Positions 24,205 to 31,654 of a DNA stretch of 43,139 nucleotides are shown here, one piece after another. The DNA is taken from positions 1 to 43,139 of IMG/VR virus record IMGVR_UViG_3300044970_000973, one strand, 5' to 3'. The translations under genes were made by a program, and so were the position numbers. The notes under the pieces were generated by a model. It was not told where the DNA came from. It did not search any database and saw only the letters and a program-made list of their open reading frames with translations. The DNA is from a virus. Position 1 is the stretch's first letter. Each line of letters starts with the position of its first letter.

Positions 24205-25035
24205 CTACATGATGCTGGACCTGGCAAGCCTCTCCTCCACCTTCCGGCGATAGGCCGGGTCGGACTGGTAGCGGGGGTCGGACATGGCGGCCACCACCTG
24301 GGCGGTGGACTCGTACTTCTCGCCCGAGGCCTTGGGAGCCCTGCCGCTGACTAGCTTCGGCTCGCGGCCCACCGACTCGCTGTACTTGGCGTGCAGGCCG
24401 GCGACCGCCAACTTCACGACGTCCAGCGGCTGGCTGTTGATCACCTTGTTGAAGGCGTCCACCTCCCCCTTGGGCAGGTTGCTGCTGGCCCACTCGATCA
24501 TTGCGGCATAGCCGGCGTCGCCGCCGTACTGCTGCTTGATGGCGGCCACCTCCTGCGTGGCCAGCTGGCTGTCCTTCGTGACCTGGTAGTTCAGGCCCGT
24601 GAGGTAGGCGTCGACCATCTCACGGCTGAAGCCAGCCTGCGCCAGCTGGTCGTAGTCCCCGTCGTCCAGCTTGCCGGCCTGAGAAAAGCGATCCGACATG
24701 GACTTGAAGTCGACGCCAGCCTCCTCCAGCCGGCCGCCGATCAGGTCGCCGTAGATCTCCCGGGCGTTGCCCGCCGGCTGCTCCTCCTCGGCCTCCTCGG
24801 CCTCCTCTGCCGGCTCCTCTGCCGCTTCCTCTGCGGGTTCCTCGGCGCGACCCTGGCTCAGCTTGGTCTGCAGTTCCTTGTACGCCTTCTCCAGGTCGTC
24901 GACGGACTTGTACTTGCCGGCCAGCAGCTGGGGTTGCTCGCCCTGCTGCTCCTGCTCCAGGGACTGCAGCATCTCCTGGTTCTCAGGAGACAGGGCCGGC
25001 GTTGCTTCTTGAACGATGGTGATGGGTTCTGGCAT
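24205..25035 (-). CDS. Capsid assembly scaffolding protein (gp9-like)
   Basis: 276 aa from ATG 25035 (MPEPITIVQEATPALS). A GTG at 25044 overlapping the previous stop (GTGA) is an alternative that adds three residues. The protein is acidic and helical, with a low-complexity Glu/Ala stretch at about 85-110 (EEPAEEAAEEPAEEAEEAEE) and a basic C-terminus (DPAYRRKVEERLARSSIM) that in scaffolds contacts the shell. Position between portal and capsid is diagnostic. It guides procapsid assembly and leaves before maturation. Confidence 0.9.
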   Translation of the reverse strand: MPEPITIVQEATPALSPENQEMLQSLEQEQQGEQPQLLAGKYKSVDDLEKAYKELQTKLSQGRAEEPAEEAAEEPAEEAEEAEEEQPAGNAREIYGDLIGGRLEEAGVDFKSMSDRFSQAGKLDDGDYDQLAQAGFSREMVDAYLTGLNYQVTKDSQLATQEVAAIKQQYGGDAGYAAMIEWASSNLPKGEVDAFNKVINSQPLDVVKLAVAGLHAKYSESVGREPKLVSGRAPKASGEKYESTAQVVAAMSDPRYQSDPAYRRKVEERLARSSIM

Positions 25036-25040
25036 GGGTG

Positions 25041-25232
25041 TCACTTGATGGTGATGGTGCCGTCTTCGTCTGTGGTCACGACAGGTGCGGGCGCGGGCTC
25101 AGGCTTGGCCCGGCTTTTGACTTCACACACCACGATGTCTTCGCTGACCGGATGAGGCGGCAGCTCGGAATCCTTGTTGATCAGGGAGACTTCAGACTGC
25201 GAGTCCTGGGGCTTGCTGCTCTGGCGCGGCAT
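25041..25232 (-). CDS. Small protein between portal and scaffold
   Basis: 63 aa, MPRQSSKPQDSQSEVSLINK ... PAPVVTTDEDGTITIK. It overlaps the portal gene's end by 41 bases and runs to the scaffold start. It is proline- and charge-rich with no membrane segment, probably disordered at both ends. A small ORF at this site is common in cyanopodoviruses as I recall, without known function. A minor capsid or assembly role is possible. Confidence 0.6.
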   Translation of the reverse strand: MPRQSSKPQDSQSEVSLINKDSELPPHPVSEDIVVCEVKSRAKPEPAPAPVVTTDEDGTITIK

Positions 25233-26877
25233 CAGTTGGTTCTCCTTGGGATAGCTGTTGCTGAACGTACCCGTCCGTCAGTTTGGCGAGGGCGGGTGAC
25301 TTAAGGCCAGCCTGCATCATTTCTTGTTGCTGTTGCTGTTGCATCAGCTCCTGTTCTGCTTGTCGTGCTGCATCTTCTTCGCTCTGCAGTTCCTGCTGTG
25401 TCTTCACCAAGTTGGTGGTGTCGATGGATTCAGCGGCAGCCAGTCGTGCCAGCGCCTCCGGCACGTTGATGTAACGGGCCAAGGCCTCGGGGCCCAGGGC
25501 CTGCTGCACGGTCGCCAGGAAGTCGACCAGCTTGTTGCGGTCGTCGCCGCGGCCGATGGCTTCCAGGCCGGTGACGGGCTTGGGGCTCACCACCGGCTTG
25601 CCGTCCACCTGGGGGAAGGGCGGCAGCTTGCGCTGCTTGCGCAGCAGGTGCATCAGCCGGCGCACCAGCGGCAGCTGCAGCTCCTGGGTCAGGATTGAGT
25701 ACAGGCCGCCGACGCCAGCCTCCAGCTCTTGGCTCATGTACCTGATCTCTTCTGCTGTCACCCGTTCACCCGGCCGCTGGATGGCGGTGTTCAGCAGGAA
25801 GGCGTACTGCATCCGCCCCTCGATCCGCTCGATGGTGCTGGACGCAATGCTCAGATCCTGAGCCTTCTGGCTCTGGATCACGGTCACGTCAGCGGCGTTG
25901 CCCTGGACGATGGCGCCGTTGGCTGCATTGGCCAGAGTGCGTGGGCGGGTGGTGCCGTTGGGGTTGACCAGGAACAGGATTTTGGCGGCAGCAGCACTGC
26001 CTTCCAGCACCGCCTGATACAGCCCCTCCAGGGCGAGCAGGTCGCCGTAATACTCCTCGACGTAGCCGCGGCCGTACTCCTCCCCGTCCACCCGGTTGAA
26101 GCGGAGCGGGATCCATGGCGACACGTCCGCAGCGCACATGCCGTGGGTGTCGGGGATCTCCTTGCCCAGCGCCTCCTGGTACCAATGGCACTGGCCGTCC
26201 TCGTACTCGACGCAGGTATAGACCTTCACGGTCTTGCGGTCGGGGTACGTGTGCTCCTCCTGCTCGTCCTCCTCGATGAATCCCTCGGGCAGAACGTCGG
26301 GCGTCACCTCCTCCAGCACCACGATCTTGGCGGGGTTGCCCATCGGATCCCGCTGCACGCAGTAGCGGTTCAGGTGGATCACCTTGATGCCATCGCTGTC
26401 GACGTACAGCAGGACGTTGCCGCCGACCAGCAGGTGCTTGAACGCTTCGTGCATGGAAGCCCGGCCGTTGGCGGTTTCCAGCACCGACATGACTGCGTGC
26501 TCGACCCGGACCAGGGCGGCATCCAGCTCGGTCTTGATCTCGGGCCCCTGCTCTGCAATGCGCAGCGCCAGGTCGTCGATCTCCAGCTTGAAGAAGGCGG
26601 CGTTGGGCGGGAACAAACTGATCAGCAGCTTGCTCGCCAGGTAGTTCACGCCCCGCGCACCAAGCGACTGGTACGGGGTCTTGAACTTCCCGTGCTCCAT
26701 GCCCCCCTCATCGGGGATCAGGGTTGGGATCGTGACCTTGCTGCAGTCCCGGGCCCGCTGCAGAAACGGATCCCGGTAGGTGGTCATGCGGTGGTAGGCC
26801 GCGGCCACCTTGCCCTGCTCGCCGTCGCCATATGGCTTGGGCTGGCGATCGACGTTCTTGGTCAGGTTCAGTTCCAT
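25192..26877 (-). CDS. Portal protein (gp8-like)
   Basis: 561 aa, similar in length to T7 gp8 (536 aa). The N-terminal part, AAAYHRMTTYRDPFLQRARDC and IPTLIPDEG, and the wing/stem segments SLGARGVNYLASKLLISLFPP and NGAIVQGNAADVTVI are typical of T7-like head-tail connectors. The C-terminus has a Gln-rich stretch (ELMQQQQQQEMMQ). It forms the dodecameric DNA gate with which TerL docks. It starts at the base where the gp7.3-like gene ends. Confidence 0.95.
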   Translation of the reverse strand: MELNLTKNVDRQPKPYGDGEQGKVAAAYHRMTTYRDPFLQRARDCSKVTIPTLIPDEGGMEHGKFKTPYQSLGARGVNYLASKLLISLFPPNAAFFKLEIDDLALRIAEQGPEIKTELDAALVRVEHAVMSVLETANGRASMHEAFKHLLVGGNVLLYVDSDGIKVIHLNRYCVQRDPMGNPAKIVVLEEVTPDVLPEGFIEEDEQEEHTYPDRKTVKVYTCVEYEDGQCHWYQEALGKEIPDTHGMCAADVSPWIPLRFNRVDGEEYGRGYVEEYYGDLLALEGLYQAVLEGSAAAAKILFLVNPNGTTRPRTLANAANGAIVQGNAADVTVIQSQKAQDLSIASSTIERIEGRMQYAFLLNTAIQRPGERVTAEEIRYMSQELEAGVGGLYSILTQELQLPLVRRLMHLLRKQRKLPPFPQVDGKPVVSPKPVTGLEAIGRGDDRNKLVDFLATVQQALGPEALARYINVPEALARLAAAESIDTTNLVKTQQELQSEEDAARQAEQELMQQQQQQEMMQAGLKSPALAKLTDGYVQQQLSQGEPTDAAPEQQAPGLAV

Positions 26878-27602
26878 CAGCCCACGGGGATGTTGAGACC
26901 ACCGCCTGCGATGGCCAGGCCAGAGTCACCAGTCCGATAACGGCGGCGCCCCCTGCCGGTGCTGCGCAGTCCAGGCCCAACGCCAAGCGAAGCCCGGGCG
27001 TCAGTGGCGCTGGGGTTGGCAGCAGGTGCGGCCATGGCCTGGGAGATGCGGCGCTGCTCAGCGGCACGGGCGTCGGACTCGGCCCGGGCCCGGGTCATGG
27101 CCTCTTCTTGCGCCTGCCGGGCCTCATCGGCCTGCCGGCGCATGGCCTCCTGCTGGATCCTGGTGGCCTCCGCCTGCTGGGCGAAAGCCTGCTGCTGCGC
27201 CTGCTGCTGCGCCGCCATCATCTGCTGGTACTGCTGCTGCATCGCCTGCTGCGATGCCCGCTGGTCCGCCATCATCCGGTCGTAGGCAGCCTGCTGCTGC
27301 TGGGCCTGCTGCTGCTCCGCCTCGCGCATCCCCTGGGCGCCGGAGTTGATGTAGTCCCGCTCAGCTGCAGCGAACTCTTGCTGTGCTTTCTGCAGGCGCT
27401 GAGACGATGTGGTGGTCATCGTGATAGGCGCCTTGCCCACAAACCCCTTGCCACCCCTTAAGGCCAGCGCCTCACGGGTGACAGGCGGGGCGCCTTCCGC
27501 TTCAGCCTTCTTGGCTGCCTCTAGCTCCGCCTTGGCTGCGTCGTACCGACTGCCGGCGGCATAGGGGCTGACCGGAGCAGCCGGCATCTTGGGTTTGCAC
27601 AT
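26877..27602 (-). CDS. gp7.3-like virion protein, Gln-rich coiled coil
   Basis: 241 aa. Residues about 75-190 are an extended Gln/Ala-rich helix (MREAEQQQAQQQQAAYDRMM, then repeated MQQQYQQMMAAQQQ). The end, RYRTGDSGLAIAGGGLNIPVG, recalls the C-terminus of T7 gp7.3, which also ends in a GGG-I/L-NI motif; T7 gp7.3 is a short tail protein needed for adsorption or ejection. Position just before the portal agrees. The DNA is rich in CTG/CAG triplets, a possible slippage tract. It is longer than T7 gp7.3 (99 aa), so the match rests on the C-terminus and context. Confidence 0.75.
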   Translation of the reverse strand: MCKPKMPAAPVSPYAAGSRYDAAKAELEAAKKAEAEGAPPVTREALALRGGKGFVGKAPITMTTTSSQRLQKAQQEFAAAERDYINSGAQGMREAEQQQAQQQQAAYDRMMADQRASQQAMQQQYQQMMAAQQQAQQQAFAQQAEATRIQQEAMRRQADEARQAQEEAMTRARAESDARAAEQRRISQAMAAPAANPSATDARASLGVGPGLRSTGRGRRRYRTGDSGLAIAGGGLNIPVG

Positions 27603-27605
27603 GGC

Positions 27606-27797
27606 TCAGCCTTCGGCTTGCTGGTCCTGCTGCTCAAGATATATGGAGCGCAACATGCGCACCACGCTGCGGGCCCCGGCGTCCATCCAAATCTTCCGCT
27701 TGCGGTGGCTGATGTCGGGACACCTTTCGGGGAACACCTCGTCCAGTTTCTTCAGCAGGGCCTCGTCAATCGGTGGCCAGAGGGTGTCGTCATCCAT
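27606..27797 (-). CDS. Small hypothetical protein
   Basis: 63 aa: MDDDTLWPPIDEALLKKLDEVFPER ... HRKRKIWMDAGARSVVRMLRSIYLEQQ (in part). An acidic N-terminal half with LDEVFPERCPD is followed by a basic helix. It overlaps the exonuclease end by eight bases and starts the switch from replication to virion genes. From memory, short proteins with the same WPPID...KKLDEVFPE start occur in other cyanophages; function unknown. Confidence 0.7.
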   Translation of the reverse strand: MDDDTLWPPIDEALLKKLDEVFPERCPDISHRKRKIWMDAGARSVVRMLRSIYLEQQDQQAEG

Positions 27798-28548
27798 TGG
27801 TCTTCATCGCAGGGTCACGGTCGGGATCCCACAGCTGGATCTCTCCAGTGTGGAAGTCGTAGTCGCCATGGCGCAGGATCCTGGCCATACGTGCATTCAT
27901 CAGCGCATCCATCATGGTGCGACCTGCCTTTTGGTATGCCGCAACCACGGTGTCCCACATCTCGGGCAGGGTGGTGGCAGGACCCAGCATCTTCTCGGCA
28001 GTGACAGGGCCCACTCCCTTCAAGCCGGGGTAGTTGTCTGTCGTGTCACCTGTCAGGGCCTGCTTCATCCAGTTGCGGTTGGCCTCCAGCAGCGTGACAG
28101 TTTCCACCTGGTCGCCGGCCAGCAGTGAGCAGGGGACCGTCCGCATGTCCTTGTCGATGGACACGATGATCGGCCGGGGGTAGCTGCCGTTGGTGGCGAG
28201 CAGGCCCAGCACGTCGTCGGCCTCCAGGCCAGCGCAGATGCGGTGGTGATATTCCTCCTGCACCCACTGCCGGATGTCGCGCAGGCCCAGCGGCTTGCGC
28301 TTGCCGATGCGGTTGGCCTTGTACTCCTGGTTGACCTGGTGCCTGAAGGTGGGGTAGTCGGAGAAGCACATCACCACCTCGTCGTCGCCGGTCAGCTCAC
28401 GCCAGTAGGCCAGGCGCATGGTGATGAAGTCTTTGACGTCGGCCTGCTCCAGGTGCAGCGTGTTGATCCACTCGTCCCAACGAATGTCACATTCACAGGC
28501 AGCGCAGGCGGAATGGATCAGGTGATCAGCGTCGATGAGAAGGGCCAT
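27790..28548 (-). CDS. 5'-3' exonuclease (gp6-like, FEN family)
   Basis: 252 aa. Metal-binding acidic motifs are present in order: LLIDADHLIH (N-terminus), AGLEADDVLG (about 107-116), SIDKDMR (about 130), then the helix-hairpin-helix region GDTTDNYPGLKGVGPVTAEKML (about 167-188; cited in parts). T7 gp6 degrades host DNA and removes RNA primers. In T7 it is near the DNA polymerase gene, which is missing here. The ATG at 28548 follows the previous stop by three bases. Confidence 0.9.
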   Translation of the reverse strand: MALLIDADHLIHSACAACECDIRWDEWINTLHLEQADVKDFITMRLAYWRELTGDDEVVMCFSDYPTFRHQVNQEYKANRIGKRKPLGLRDIRQWVQEEYHHRICAGLEADDVLGLLATNGSYPRPIIVSIDKDMRTVPCSLLAGDQVETVTLLEANRNWMKQALTGDTTDNYPGLKGVGPVTAEKMLGPATTLPEMWDTVVAAYQKAGRTMMDALMNARMARILRHGDYDFHTGEIQLWDPDRDPAMKTNG

Positions 28549-28551
28549 GGT

Positions 28552-28836
28552 TCAGATGATGGTCTTGGTGTTGTCGTTGGGTTCAGGTGCTGGCTGCTTC
28601 TTGGCCGGCGGCTCGTAGCCCCAGTGGGCCAGGAACTCACGGGCTGCCGCCCCACTCGGCAGGTTGGCCGGCCACTTGATCGCCTTGGCTGCCTCGTTGG
28701 CAGTGCGACACAGCCGGGCAGACCTGCCGTTGGTGAACACCACAAACGCATGGCTGCCGCTGTCCTTGTAGTAGACGACGGTGATGCTGGTCTCGCGATC
28801 GGGCGTCGACCAATAGGTGGGGCGGGCGTCGGCCAT
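28552..28836 (-). CDS. Small hypothetical protein at the DNA-polymerase position
   Basis: 94 aa: MADARPTYWSTPDRETSITVVYYKD, AFVVFTNGRSARLCRTANEAAKAIKWP, then a Pro/Lys-rich tail. The layout (beta strands, then a helix) suggests a small alpha/beta DNA- or protein-binding protein; no family recognised. It is coupled to the zinc-ribbon gene by an ATGA overlap. With that gene it occupies the interval where T7-like phages usually encode DNA polymerase. Confidence 0.7.
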   Translation of the reverse strand: MADARPTYWSTPDRETSITVVYYKDSGSHAFVVFTNGRSARLCRTANEAAKAIKWPANLPSGAAAREFLAHWGYEPPAKKQPAPEPNDNTKTII

Positions 28837-29042
28837 CAGCTGAAGGTGATCCGCTTGAAGCCATCAGTCCGCGCCAGACCTTCGTGCTTGTTCTTCACGG
28901 CACCAGCCGGCAGGTCCACCTCCACCGTGTAGAACTCATGGCCGCAGTTGCGGCAGATGCGGTGACGGATGGTGGACTCCGACGTCTCCTGTCTGGTCTG
29001 CAGGACTCGATGCTTGTCGGTGTCACAGGATGGGCAGTTCAT
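28836..29042 (-). CDS. Zinc-ribbon protein resembling the NrdR N-terminal domain
   Basis: 68 aa. MNCPSCDTDKHRVLQTRQ ... RHRICRNCGHEFYTVE has two CxxC pairs (residues 3/6 and about 30/33) and the TRQ ... R.C..C...F.T.E pattern of the NrdR zinc ribbon. The ATP-cone domain of NrdR is absent, so it is a stand-alone ribbon that probably binds DNA or protein. NrdR regulates ribonucleotide reductase in bacteria; whether this phage protein does so is unknown. It starts eight bases after the primase/helicase stop. Confidence 0.75.
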   Translation of the reverse strand: MNCPSCDTDKHRVLQTRQETSESTIRHRICRNCGHEFYTVEVDLPAGAVKNKHEGLARTDGFKRITFS

Positions 29043-29050
29043 GGTGGGTG

Positions 29051-30655
29051 TCAGTTGAAGTAATGGGACAGCGGCACAACAAGGCGGCCGGTGTCGGTGT
29101 CGTACAGCAGCTTGTCCACGGTCCCTGTCTCGCCGCTGAAGCGGTTTTTCAGGACACGCAGCTGCAGTTCATTGCGGTCGCACACGTCGCCTTGCTGGTT
29201 CCGTTCTGCGCCGATCACCATGTCGGACAGCTGAGCGATGGCATGGCTGCCACGCAGCTGGGAGAGAGACGTCTGCGCTCCCTCCTCATGGCCGCGGCCT
29301 TCTGGCCGCTTCAGGTGGGACACCAGGACCAGCCCGATGCCCGTCTGCTCCACCACTTGGCGGAGCTTGGTGCAGGTGACGTCGATGGCACGACGCTCGT
29401 CGAGATCACTGAGCCCACTGATCACGATGGTGAGGTGGTCCAACACCACCAGGTCGCAGCCTTCGCCATCGGCCAGGTAGCGGATCTGTTCGATCAACCG
29501 CTCCGGGTCCATGGATCCGAAGTGGTCGTACAGGAAGCAGCGGCCGGTGCCGAACACCCGATCGAATGCAGAGCGGACGTCCTGCTCGGTGGCTGCAGCA
29601 GGGTCGAGGTGGATGGGCTTGTTCAGCTCGATCCCCACGATCCCCTGCATGGTGCGCTTGGTGGATTCCTCCAGGGCGATGTACCCCACCCGCAACCCGC
29701 TGCGCAGGAAGTGGTGGGTCCACTCTCTGCAGATGGATGACTTGCCGATACCACTGCCGGCGCACAGCGTCACCATCTCCCCCTTGCGGAACCCGCGGGT
29801 GGTGCGGTCGAGCATGGGCCAGGGGTAGTTGCAGGCAGCAGTGGCCCCCGGCTTGATCAGCTCATCCCACAGTTCGCTGGCATTGACAATGCCATCGGGC
29901 CGGGATGGCGTGGCCTTCCACAGCAGGTCGCGGAGTAGGTCGCCTTCGCCTGCCTGCAGCATTTCGTTGGCGTCCTTGCGGGGCAGATGGCAGATCGCCA
30001 CCTTGCCCAGGGGCAAAACCGACAACGCATCGGCCGCGGCCTGGCGACCGGGCTCGTCGTTGTCGAAGCACAGCACGATGCGGCTGAACTGCGCCAGCCA
30101 TGTGGCATTTGCGGCCAGATACTTCTTGGCCGACTGAGCGCCATTAGGAAGGGAGACCACAGGGAAGCGGTTGCCTTGGACCTGGCTCACCGACATGGCG
30201 TCGATCTCGCCTTCCGTCACCACCACGAACAGGCCGGTGCCACCGCCATGGCCCTGGCGCCAGAGGTGCTGGCCCCACAGCTGCATGTTGGAGGTGTCGC
30301 CTGTCCACGCGAACTTCTTGTCAGGGAAGCGGACGTGTTGGGCGGCGACGTCACCCCGCTGGTTGCGGTACTCGGCCACCTGCACGGGCTGGCCGCGCAT
30401 GGTGGACGTGCCGTAGTTGAACAGCTTGCACGTCTCCTCTGTGACGCCCCGCTTGTTCAGGGCCTTGATGGAAACGAACTCGATCAGCGGTGTCTTGGGT
30501 GGTGCCAGTGGTGCCATGCGTGGTGGCTTGTCCCGTGGTGGTTGGTCCTGGTATCCGCAGCCGAAGCAGTGGCCATGGCCGTCGTCGTACCGGGCGAAGT
30601 TGTCCTTCGACCCGCACTCGGGACAGGGCTCATGCTTCAGGAACTTGGACGGCAT
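29051..30655 (-). CDS. Primase/helicase (T7 gp4-like)
   Basis: 534 aa from ATG 30655 (MPSKFLKHEPCPECG); a GTG ten codons upstream (30685) is the alternative. The N-terminal zinc-binding motif is CPECGSKDNF ... HCFGCGY. The TOPRIM domain has VVTEGEIDAMSV and IVLCFDNDEPGRQAA. The DnaB-like helicase has Walker A GSGIGKSS (about residue 300), Walker B CDLVVLDHL and SHLKRPEGRGHEEG. It unwinds the fork and makes primers; with no phage polymerase in the window it would have to work with a host enzyme. It overlaps the endonuclease end by 26 bases. Confidence 0.94.
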   Translation of the reverse strand: MPSKFLKHEPCPECGSKDNFARYDDGHGHCFGCGYQDQPPRDKPPRMAPLAPPKTPLIEFVSIKALNKRGVTEETCKLFNYGTSTMRGQPVQVAEYRNQRGDVAAQHVRFPDKKFAWTGDTSNMQLWGQHLWRQGHGGGTGLFVVVTEGEIDAMSVSQVQGNRFPVVSLPNGAQSAKKYLAANATWLAQFSRIVLCFDNDEPGRQAAADALSVLPLGKVAICHLPRKDANEMLQAGEGDLLRDLLWKATPSRPDGIVNASELWDELIKPGATAACNYPWPMLDRTTRGFRKGEMVTLCAGSGIGKSSICREWTHHFLRSGLRVGYIALEESTKRTMQGIVGIELNKPIHLDPAAATEQDVRSAFDRVFGTGRCFLYDHFGSMDPERLIEQIRYLADGEGCDLVVLDHLTIVISGLSDLDERRAIDVTCTKLRQVVEQTGIGLVLVSHLKRPEGRGHEEGAQTSLSQLRGSHAIAQLSDMVIGAERNQQGDVCDRNELQLRVLKNRFSGETGTVDKLLYDTDTGRLVVPLSHYFN

Positions 30656-31016
30656 CGAACCAGGTGGTGGGTATGTGGCCTTCACACCAGAGGAAGCCGT
30701 GCCTCTCGGCCCATTGCCACAAGGCCAAGGACTTGGCGGCCCTGGACAGGCGGACGTCTGCGTTCATGAAGCAGAGCCGGATGTCCAGGTGGGGGTGGGC
30801 GTCGCGGACGGCCAGCATCTTGCGACGGTCCTCAGGTGGGAAGTGCCCTTTGGTTTCGACGATCACCCCGTTAGGCAGGATGAAGTCGGGGGTGTAGATC
30901 GCCTTGATGGTGTACGGCAGGGCCTGCCCTTCGTAGTTGAATGCCAGGCCCCGCTTGCTGAGTGAGGCAGCGACTGCCGCCTCAAACTTGGAGCGGAACC
31001 TAGAAGTCCCCGTCAT
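30630..31016 (-). CDS. Endonuclease I (T7 gp3-like Holliday junction resolvase)
   Basis: 128 aa from MTGTSRFRSKFEAAV; upstream residues in the frame shadow the SSB gene. The catalytic pattern is complete: Glu in SKFEAAVA (about residue 11), Asp in YTPDFILPNG (about 43), and the E-x-K of VIVETKGHFP (about 53-55). It resolves branched DNA before packaging and helps break down host DNA. It starts inside the last 17 bases of the SSB gene, as expected for tightly packed T7 genes. Confidence 0.92.
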   Translation of the reverse strand: MTGTSRFRSKFEAAVAASLSKRGLAFNYEGQALPYTIKAIYTPDFILPNGVIVETKGHFPPEDRRKMLAVRDAHPHLDIRLCFMNADVRLSRAAKSLALWQWAERHGFLWCEGHIPTTWFDAVQVPEA

Positions 31017-31635
31017 CAGGCCCGGTGCCGGTGGAGTCGAACGGGACCGCCTCCTCCGCATTGGGCGACCAGCCGATCTCCTCGTCGTCGAAGCCGAAGC
31101 TCTTGGCATCGCCGCCACCCTCGATCAGGCTGATCACCTGAACTGCACGCAGTCGCAAGGTAATGCCGGCACCTATCGCAGCCTGGTAGAACGGCTGCGC
31201 TTCAAACGAGATGCGGCCCACCGTGCCGGACCACATCTTGGCCAGCGCCTCACGGTCCTTGACCGGCTGACCCTTGGCGTCGAACAGGGCAGGCGCAGCA
31301 GTCCAGCGACGGCCGTCACGGTCGATGCCGCTGGCTTTCATCTTGGCCTTGACCACAAAGATGGCGGCGCCATCGATGTCTTGGAAGGACCAGGGCAGAT
31401 CGGCCAGCTTGAACTTCTGCGTGGGGGCCTGGGCCTTCAGCGATTCCTTGTGCCTGACCAGCAGTTCATCCAGTGCGGTGCTGATCTGGTCGCAATCCTT
31501 GGCGTCAATCAGGCCGGCGATCTTGTAAACACCTTCGGGATTGAACTTGGTTTCGGGTTCAACCAGCTTGGGGTACTGGAACTTGCAGACGGGAGTTGTC
31601 AGCTTGATCTTCTCGATGAGATTAAAGTTGCTCAT
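31000..31635 (-). CDS. Single-stranded DNA-binding protein (gp2.5-like)
   Basis: 211 aa from MSNFNLIEKIKLTTP; the frame is open 14 codons further but without a better start. The OB-fold type body includes YKIAGLIDAKDCDQI and IGAGITLRLRAVQVISLIEGG. The C-terminus ends acidic with a terminal Phe (GPDDGDF), the hallmark of T7 gp2.5, which uses that tail to contact DNA polymerase and helicase. In the absence of a phage polymerase the tail may bind host partners. Location between RNA polymerase and endonuclease is the T7 order. Confidence 0.9.
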   Translation of the reverse strand: MSNFNLIEKIKLTTPVCKFQYPKLVEPETKFNPEGVYKIAGLIDAKDCDQISTALDELLVRHKESLKAQAPTQKFKLADLPWSFQDIDGAAIFVVKAKMKASGIDRDGRRWTAAPALFDAKGQPVKDREALAKMWSGTVGRISFEAQPFYQAAIGAGITLRLRAVQVISLIEGGGDAKSFGFDDEEIGWSPNAEEAVPFDSTGTGPDDGDF

Positions 31636-31654
31636 TTGAGTCTGGGAATGGTTC

